A stretch of DNA of 11,006 nt from Chloroflexi bacterium RBG_13_51_52 (lineage in GTDB: Bacteria; Chloroflexota; Dehalococcoidia; Dehalococcoidales; RBG-16-60-22). Location: positions 1 to 11,006 of the forward strand of contig MGMT01000053.1 in NCBI GenBank assembly GCA_001796525.1, given 5' to 3'. The first letter of the stretch is position 1. Each line of letters starts with the position of its first letter. Below, piece after piece: positions 7,056 to 11,006 of this stretch. A model generated the notes under the pieces. It saw nothing but the letters and a program-made list of their open reading frames with translations, did not search any database and was not told the origin of the DNA. Both the position numbers and the translations under genes were made by a program.

Positions 7056-7544
7056 ATGGCGAAGCCAGCATCAAAAGCAAAGCTTGTAAGTGAAATCCAG
7101 ACCCGGCACAAGCGGCTGGAAGAAAAAATCGCCGGCATACCTCGGGACGTTGCTCTTAAACCCAAGACAGTTGGAGCGTGGTCGGTAAAAGATACCGTTG
7201 TCCACATTACCGCCTGGGAAAAAACCTTTTTAACGTGGTATAACGATGGTCTTGCCGGGAAGAAAGTTGATATGCCGGACTGGCGTATAAAGGGAACGCT
7301 GGGAGCCATCAATCGAAAAATCTTTGAGGAAAACCTTTCCCGCGACCTGAAAGATATCCTGGCCGATTTCACCGTGACTTTCCAGCAAATCTTATCCACC
7401 GTTGCATCCATCCAGGAAGAAAATATATTCGCCCGTGGCAAATTTGATTGGACGGGCAGAAGAACGTTACTTGATTATATCTGGGCGAATACTGCCGGCC
7501 ATTATGCCGAACACCTTGCCGCTATTGAAAGAATGAAAAAATAG
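7056..7544 (+). CDS. ClbS/DfsB family (DUF1706) four-helix-bundle protein
   Basis: 162 residues, starting 18 bp after ilvH with AAAGGA eight bases before the ATG, so it is probably the last gene of the ilv operon. The sequence has the DinB-like/DfsB pattern: SKAKLVSEIQTRHKRLEEKI in the first helix, AWSVKDTVVHITAWEKTFLTWY at 41-62, and NTAGHYAEHLAAIERM near the end. The conserved His50/Trp54 and His149/Tyr150/His153 suggest a pocket or metal site shared between helices. The best-known member, ClbS, protects against colibactin by opening its cyclopropane; most members have no known function. No colibactin-like cluster is visible here. It may be a small-molecule detoxifying hydrolase, but its role beside the acetolactate synthase genes is unknown. 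Confidence 0.7.
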   Translation: MAKPASKAKLVSEIQTRHKRLEEKIAGIPRDVALKPKTVGAWSVKDTVVHITAWEKTFLTWYNDGLAGKKVDMPDWRIKGTLGAINRKIFEENLSRDLKDILADFTVTFQQILSTVASIQEENIFARGKFDWTGRRTLLDYIWANTAGHYAEHLAAIERMKK

Positions 7545-7570
7545 GCCGCGAATAAGGTTCCTCTTTTCCC

Positions 7571-7619
7571 CTTGATACTTAACAGTTCCTTGCTACTTGT
7601 CAGTTGATACTTGTTACTT
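7571..7619. repeat. Short degenerate repeat (TTGNTACTT) between convergent genes
   Basis: The 82-bp gap between the convergent DfsB-like and aldo/keto reductase genes holds four copies of a decamer of the form (C/G)TTG(A/C/T)TACTT, at 7571-7580, 7589-7598, 7603-7612 and 7610-7619. Similar CTTTTCCCCTT and TTCCCCTTTTC tracts flank the group. No hairpin with a T-run is seen on either strand. The spacing is too irregular for CRISPR; it looks like a slippage-type or dispersed intergenic repeat. Confidence 0.45.
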
Positions 7620-7626
7620 CCCCTTT

Positions 7627-8781
7627 TCACTTCAGTCCTGTCAATTCTTGATGTACCTTTTTTAGCCAGTCGGAGATTTCAATATGCTGGGGACAGGCTT
7701 CGGAACACTTACCGCATTCGATACAATGCGTGGCATTTTGTTCCTGTGTGACGCCCCAGAACCCGCCTCCATAGAGCATTTTTGTCATGGGGGTGGCGCC
7801 GTACATCTTCATCTCGTTATAGATACGGAAGATAACGGGAATTTCCACGCTGTTCTCACAAGGCATACAGTAGCGGCAGCCGGTGCAGGGGACCGGTTGC
7901 AAATCCTTGTAGGCCTGACGGGCTTGTTCGACCGTAACCAGTTCTCGCTTGTTAAGCCGGCTGTTTCCTGAACGTTCTGCAATCGCTACGTTTTCTATCA
8001 CCTGCTCCATGGTACTCATACCGCTAAGTATCATTGAGACTTCTTGATAGCTCCATATCCAGCGCAGCGCCCACTCTACAGGAGTACGCTGCACCCTGGC
8101 GTTTTCCCAGACCTTGGCCACTGGTTCCGGCTGTTTCTGGGCAAGCTGACCGCCCCGTAACGGCTCCATGATAAAAACCCCCAGGTTTTTCCCGGCCGCA
8201 TACTCGATGCCGCGGCGCCCGGCCTGATAGTCTACGTCCATATAATTGAAGTGTACCTGGCAGAAAGCCCAGTTATCATAAGCGTCGACGATACTTTTGA
8301 AGTATTCCAGTTCATCGTGAAAAGAAAATCCGAGATAATCCACCCGGCCATCCGTAACTTTACTCTCGAGCCATGGTATGATACCCATATCCCGCAGTTC
8401 ATCCCACATCGGCCGATGCAGTCCGTGCAGGAGGTAGAAATCTATCTTATCGGTCTGTAAACGCTCAAGTTGTCTTTCAAATGCTCCATCGAAATCCGCT
8501 CTGGATTTCACTTCCCTGGCGGGAAATTTGGTCGCCAGCTTTATCTTTTCACGGTAACCGTCCTTGAGGGCTTGCGCTACCGCTTGTTCAGCATAGCCGT
8601 TGTGATAGAAATAAGCGGTATCGAGGTAATTAACGCCGTGGTTGATGGCGTATCGTATCATCTGCGTTGCCGCGGGAATATCAACCTTGGCTTGGTTTCC
8701 ATTGATTATCGGTAAACGCATAGCCCCAAAACCAAGAGAGGATGGCTTCCAGTCGATTTTGGGAATTTTCCTGTACTGCAT
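7627..8781 (-). CDS. Aldo/keto reductase with C-terminal ferredoxin-type [4Fe-4S] domain (COG1453-like)
   Basis: 384 residues from an ATG preceded on the minus strand by AAGGAGAC. The N-terminal ~280 residues are an aldo/keto reductase TIM barrel: LGFGAMRLP at 16-24, then the expected catalytic residues Asp54 and Tyr59 (NYLDTAYFYHNG), Lys85 (LATKFP) and His119 (YLLHG), and late in the barrel VSMILSGMSTMEQVIENV. The C-terminus carries two cysteine clusters: C299/C302/C305/C308 (CTGCRYCMPC) and a classic C353-x2-C356-x2-C359-x3-C363-P ferredoxin motif. Such fusions are widespread in anaerobes and are annotated as predicted NADPH- or ferredoxin-linked oxidoreductases; the substrate is unknown. 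It is transcribed against the surrounding ilv/leu genes and sits where ilvC might be expected, but it has no sequence resemblance to ketol-acid reductoisomerase. Confidence 0.9.
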   Translation of the reverse strand: MQYRKIPKIDWKPSSLGFGAMRLPIINGNQAKVDIPAATQMIRYAINHGVNYLDTAYFYHNGYAEQAVAQALKDGYREKIKLATKFPAREVKSRADFDGAFERQLERLQTDKIDFYLLHGLHRPMWDELRDMGIIPWLESKVTDGRVDYLGFSFHDELEYFKSIVDAYDNWAFCQVHFNYMDVDYQAGRRGIEYAAGKNLGVFIMEPLRGGQLAQKQPEPVAKVWENARVQRTPVEWALRWIWSYQEVSMILSGMSTMEQVIENVAIAERSGNSRLNKRELVTVEQARQAYKDLQPVPCTGCRYCMPCENSVEIPVIFRIYNEMKMYGATPMTKMLYGGGFWGVTQEQNATHCIECGKCSEACPQHIEISDWLKKVHQELTGLK

Positions 8782-8810
8782 TTGTCTCCTTATCGGGTTA
8801 GCTATCCGGG

Positions 8811-8840
8811 ATGCCCCTTACATTTTCGATTCAGGGGTAT
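8811..8840. other. Inverted repeat in the 5' region of the aldo/keto reductase gene
   Basis: ATGCCCCT (8811-8818) and AGGGGTAT (8833-8840) form an 8-bp stem with one G-T pair and a 14-base loop. On the minus strand it lies in the expected 5' untranslated region of the reductase gene. On the plus strand it is followed by TTTATTC, a poor terminator tail that might stop transcription entering from the left. Its function is undecided. Confidence 0.4.
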
Positions 8841-8850
8841 TTTATTCAAA

Positions 8851-8880
8851 ATTATATGCAGGTAGGTAAACCAAATGCAA
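8851..8880 (-). promoter_or_regulatory. Probable promoter of the aldo/keto reductase gene
   Basis: On the minus strand an exact TATAAT (8856-8851) lies 18 bp after a weak TTGCAT (8880-8875). The start would be near 8844, leaving an untranslated leader of about 60 bases that contains the inverted repeat at 8811-8840. Confidence 0.5.
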
Positions 8881-8902
8881 ATAGTACCTTACAGCTACGG
8901 TA

Positions 8903-8931
8903 TAGACAAAATCGTTAAAATCATATATAAT
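8903..8931 (+). promoter_or_regulatory. Probable leuA-leuC promoter
   Basis: TAGACA (8903-8908), one base from consensus, and an exact TATAAT (8926-8931) are 17 bp apart. The predicted start near 8938 gives a leader of about 130 bases before the leuA ATG. The intergenic stretch 8782-9068 thus holds two divergent promoters, the reductase hairpin and the structured leuA leader. Confidence 0.7.
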
Positions 8932-8943
8932 GGATTATTAACC

Positions 8944-9012
8944 ATGTCGTACGATAATTGTTCTTGCTTTAAGAGAATATGCCTCATCCTTATTAGCCCC
9001 TCTCTGATTTGA
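8944..9012 (+). CDS. Candidate leuA leader peptide (22 residues, Ile/Leu-rich)
   Basis: An ATG at 8944 opens a 22-codon frame ending with TGA at 9010-9012, 56 bases before the leuA start. The first half is MSYDNCSCFKR; the second half is ICLILI (residues 12-17) and then SPSLI. Seven of its last eleven residues are Ile or Leu, the end products made by this pathway. The stop codon lies in the loop of the hairpin 8997-9021. With the promoter above, the transcript would have only about 6 bases before the ATG, so the frame would be read as a leaderless or nearly leaderless message. There is no good Shine-Dalgarno; GGA at 8932-8934 would help only if transcription began further upstream. Translation is not proven. 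Confidence 0.55.
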   Translation: MSYDNCSCFKRICLILISPSLI

Positions 9013-9059
9013 GGAGAGGGGAATAAACGGTTGCGTCTCAAAATATTCTCTTGAGGAGG
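8967..9059 (+). promoter_or_regulatory. leuA leader RNA structure sequestering the ribosome-binding site
   Basis: AAGAGAATAT (8971-8980) is the exact reverse complement of ATATTCTCTT (9043-9052). The helix can be extended outward by T8970-G9053, T8969-A9054, T8968-G9055 and C8967-G9056, so it reaches into the leuA Shine-Dalgarno GAGGAGG (9053-9059). Nested inside is a perfect hairpin, CCCCTCTC (8997-9004) with GAGAGGGG (9014-9021) and a 9-base loop. No T-run follows either stem, so control would act on translation, not termination. The left arm of the long helix is made of leader-peptide codons 8-13, directly at the start of the Ile/Leu run. A ribosome stalled there would free the Shine-Dalgarno. 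Confidence 0.6.
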
Positions 9060-9068
9060 AACACTTTA

Positions 9069-10604
9069 ATGGACAGGGTTATTATTTTTGATACCACATT
9101 GAGGGATGGGGAGCAGGCGGCTGGCGGTTCTCTCAATGTTCAGGAAAAGCTGGAAATTGCCCGGCAACTGGAAAAACTGGGCGTTGACGTTATAGAAGCA
9201 GGTTTCCCGGTCACTTCCCCTGGCGATTTTGAAGCTGTCAGGCTTATCTCCGAGTCGATTCGCACGCCTTCTATATGCGTCTTGACCCACGCTAATCTCA
9301 AGGCTGTTGACGATAGCTGGGATGCTGTTAAAAGCGCGTCGAATCCGCGTATCCACATTGTCCTGTCGTCTTCTGATATCCACCTGTTTTATCAACTGCG
9401 TAAAAGCCGCGAGCAGATTCTCCAGATGTCCTGCGATACGATAAAGCACGCCCGCAAATACACTGATAATATTGAATTCTCGGCAATGGACGCCTCCCGC
9501 ACCGAGCCGTCTTTTATCCATCAGCTGCTAAAGGCTGTTATCGATGCCGGCGCCTCCACCGTTAATGTCCCTGATACGGTCGGCTATGCTATGCCCGTAC
9601 AGTTCGGCGAGCTTATCGATGGCGTCTTTAAAAACGTACCGAATATAGACCGCGCTGTCGTTAGCGTTCACTGCCATAACGACCTCGGACTGGCGGTTGC
9701 CAACAGCCTGGCAGCTATCAAGAGGGGCGCCCGGCAGGTGGAGTGTACGGTCAACGGCATCGGCGAGAGGGCTGGTAACGCCGCCCTGGAAGAAATCGTC
9801 ATGGCTATCAAGACCCGCACCGATTTCTTTAACCTGACGACGAATGTGGAAACGAAGCAGATTTACCGGACGAGCCGTCTTGTCAGCGACCTCACCGGAT
9901 TTCCCGTGCAGCCGAACAAGGCTATTGTTGGCGGCAACGCTTTTCGCCATTCGTCCGGTTTACATGTTGACGGTATGATTAAAAAGTCGTCCACTTATGA
10001 GATAATGGACCCCCGTTCCGTCGGCATTCCGTCGAGCAGCCTGGTGCTGGGCAAGACCAGTGGACGTCATGCCTTTAAAGAACGGCTTTCCGAGCTTGGC
10101 TACACGTTGAATGAGCATGACCTGAATAAAGCTTTCGCTTCCTTTAAAGAGCTGGCGGATAAGAAAAAGGACATTACCGACCGCGATATCGAGTCGCTGG
10201 TGGCTGAAGAGCAGCGTACGGTGTCTGAGGAGTATCACCTTGACCGCGTTCAGGTGACCTCCGGCGACCAGGGGCTCCCGGTGGCGGCTGTCAGGCTCAT
10301 CGGGCCGGCAGGCAAGACTATCATAGAAGGCGCTTCCCTCGGCACCGGTCCTGTCGATGCCGTTTACAAGGCTATCAACCTGTGCGTCAAGGTGCCCAAT
10401 ACCCTTACCGAGTTTTCGGTAAAATCTATTACCGAAGGCATCGACGCTATCGGCGAGGTGTTGATAAGAATAGAGAGTGATGGTATAACTTATACCGGTC
10501 GTGGCGCTGATACGGATATTATCGTCTCCAGCGCTAAGGCTTATATCAATGCTCTTAATCGCCTGCTATCGGCTAAGAAAAAACAAGACGAGAAAAATGT
10601 ATAA
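9069..10604 (+). CDS. leuA: 2-Isopropylmalate synthase
   Basis: LeuA condenses 2-oxoisovalerate with acetyl-CoA, the first step specific to leucine. From the ATG at 9069 (GAGGAGG at 9053-9059, 9-base spacing) it has 511 residues, the usual length. The in-frame TTG at 9051 precedes the ribosome-binding site and was rejected. Motifs in order are FDTTLRDGEQ at 7-16 (metal ligand Asp13), VIEAGFPVTSPGDFEAV at 41-57, VNVPDTVGYAMP at 165-176, VHCHNDLGLAVANSLAA at 200-216 (metal ligands His201/His203) and NGIGERAGNAALEE at 229-242. A C-terminal LeuA allosteric domain from about 365 (with ASLGTGPVDAVYKAI) suggests leucine feedback. Several usually fixed positions differ: RDGEQAAGG for RDGEQSPGA, EFSAMDASRTE for EFSPEDATRTE, HSSGLHVDG for HE(A/S)GIHQDG and GKTSGRHA for GKHSGRHA. 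The EAGFPVTSPGDFEAV motif argues against citramalate synthase. Confidence 0.92.
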   Translation: MDRVIIFDTTLRDGEQAAGGSLNVQEKLEIARQLEKLGVDVIEAGFPVTSPGDFEAVRLISESIRTPSICVLTHANLKAVDDSWDAVKSASNPRIHIVLSSSDIHLFYQLRKSREQILQMSCDTIKHARKYTDNIEFSAMDASRTEPSFIHQLLKAVIDAGASTVNVPDTVGYAMPVQFGELIDGVFKNVPNIDRAVVSVHCHNDLGLAVANSLAAIKRGARQVECTVNGIGERAGNAALEEIVMAIKTRTDFFNLTTNVETKQIYRTSRLVSDLTGFPVQPNKAIVGGNAFRHSSGLHVDGMIKKSSTYEIMDPRSVGIPSSSLVLGKTSGRHAFKERLSELGYTLNEHDLNKAFASFKELADKKKDITDRDIESLVAEEQRTVSEEYHLDRVQVTSGDQGLPVAAVRLIGPAGKTIIEGASLGTGPVDAVYKAINLCVKVPNTLTEFSVKSITEGIDAIGEVLIRIESDGITYTGRGADTDIIVSSAKAYINALNRLLSAKKKQDEKNV

Positions 10605-10636
10605 TCATATAGATACTGTACGTTAGGAGAAATACC

Positions 10637-11006
10637 GTGAACCTGGCTGAAAAAATACTGGCAGCGCATACCGATAAAGATGAGGTCGTCCCAGGTGAAT
10701 TTATCAATGCCCGGGTGGATATGATTGTCTCTAATGACATCACGGCGCCCATCGCTATCAATGAATTCCGCCGTCTTGGAGTGGCTAAGGTCTTTGACCC
10801 TTTAAAAATTGTCATGGTTGCCGACCATTTTGTGCCCAATAAAGATATACTCTCGGCGGAGCAGGTCAAGCAGATGCGTGAATTCTGCCTGGAACAGGAA
10901 ATAAAGTTTTATGATGTCGGTGAAATGGGCATCGAACATGTCCTGCTGCCGGAGCAGGGCCTGGTGCTGCCCGGCGATGTCATCATCGGGGCGGATTCTC
11001 ATACCT
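10637..11006 (+). CDS. leuC: 3-Isopropylmalate dehydratase large subunit, N-terminal part
   Basis: The gene starts at a GTG (10637) with AGGAGA six bases before it, 32 bp after leuA, and runs off the right edge after 123 codons. The fragment reads NLAEKILAAHTDKDEVVPGEF, then VDMIVSNDITAPIAINEF, VADHFVPNKD, GIEHVLLPEQGLVLPGD and finally IIGADSHT. These are the N-terminal signatures of the aconitase-superfamily large subunit (LeuC/HacA, the compact two-subunit type). With LeuD it isomerises 2-isopropylmalate to 3-isopropylmalate on a [4Fe-4S] cluster; its cluster cysteines lie beyond the window. Homoaconitase large subunits look the same at this end, but the position right after leuA supports LeuC. 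Confidence 0.9.
   Translation, partial: MNLAEKILAAHTDKDEVVPGEFINARVDMIVSNDITAPIAINEFRRLGVAKVFDPLKIVMVADHFVPNKDILSAEQVKQMREFCLEQEIKFYDVGEMGIEHVLLPEQGLVLPGDVIIGADSHT

Noticed and set aside
6617..7441. 274-codon open frame on the minus strand across ilvH and the DfsB-like gene
   Set aside because: It spans two genuine genes and their gap, is Ser/Ile/Arg-rich without any recognisable motif, and has the look of an antisense shadow.
7571..7619. CRISPR array
   Set aside because: The units are about 10 bp, unevenly spaced and partly overlapping, with no spacers and no cas genes.
9051..9068. TTG start for leuA
   Set aside because: It lies upstream of and includes the Shine-Dalgarno that serves the ATG at 9069.
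9069..10604. Citramalate or homocitrate synthase instead of LeuA
   Set aside because: The EAGFPVTSPGDFEAV and NGIGERAGNA motifs, the length and the following leuC fit LeuA better, although the atypical residues leave some doubt.

Overview
The window looks like a chromosomal segment of an anaerobic bacterium. A Chloroflexota/Dehalococcoidia-type organism is my best guess, from the gene families, the [4Fe-4S] aldo/keto reductase, the CoA-transferase and the ilvD-ilvB-ilvH ... leuA-leuC arrangement. This is inference without any search. No mobile element, rRNA, tRNA or CRISPR array was recognised.

Left part (1-1509, plus strand): the 3' end of a ribose-5-phosphate isomerase B gene overlaps by 10 bases a complete acetyl-CoA hydrolase/4-hydroxybutyrate-type CoA-transferase gene. 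A minus-strand pair follows (1549-2934). It is a YtrA-type GntR repressor and a DUF1648 membrane protein with a PH-like tail, read from a perfect TTGACA-17-TATAAT promoter buried in 9-bp operator repeats. The pair is visibly more AT-rich than its neighbours.

Centre (3011-7544, plus strand): a branched-chain amino acid operon holds ilvD, ilvB and ilvH (dihydroxy-acid dehydratase and the two acetolactate synthase subunits). Its leader holds a good intrinsic terminator before ilvD with no upstream plus-strand gene to terminate, so it is probably an attenuator. A small DfsB/ClbS-like four-helix protein gene is appended 18 bp after ilvH. A minus-strand Fe-S aldo/keto reductase then interrupts the run. 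ilvC, which often follows ilvH in such clusters, is absent here.

Right part (8903-11006, plus strand): leuA (2-isopropylmalate synthase) and the start of leuC (isopropylmalate isomerase large subunit) follow their own promoter. The leuA leader is the most interesting piece. It encodes a 22-residue Ile/Leu-rich peptide (ICLILI at residues 12-17) whose stop lies in a hairpin loop. The codons of the peptide can pair through a 10-bp perfect helix, extendable to 14, with the sequence running into the leuA Shine-Dalgarno. This fits a translational attenuator that opens when the ribosome stalls on Ile/Leu codons.

Together the centre and right parts encode the common steps to isoleucine/valine (IlvBH, IlvD) and the first steps to leucine (LeuA, LeuC). 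Each transcription unit starts with a leader that looks regulatory, and the two leaders differ in design.
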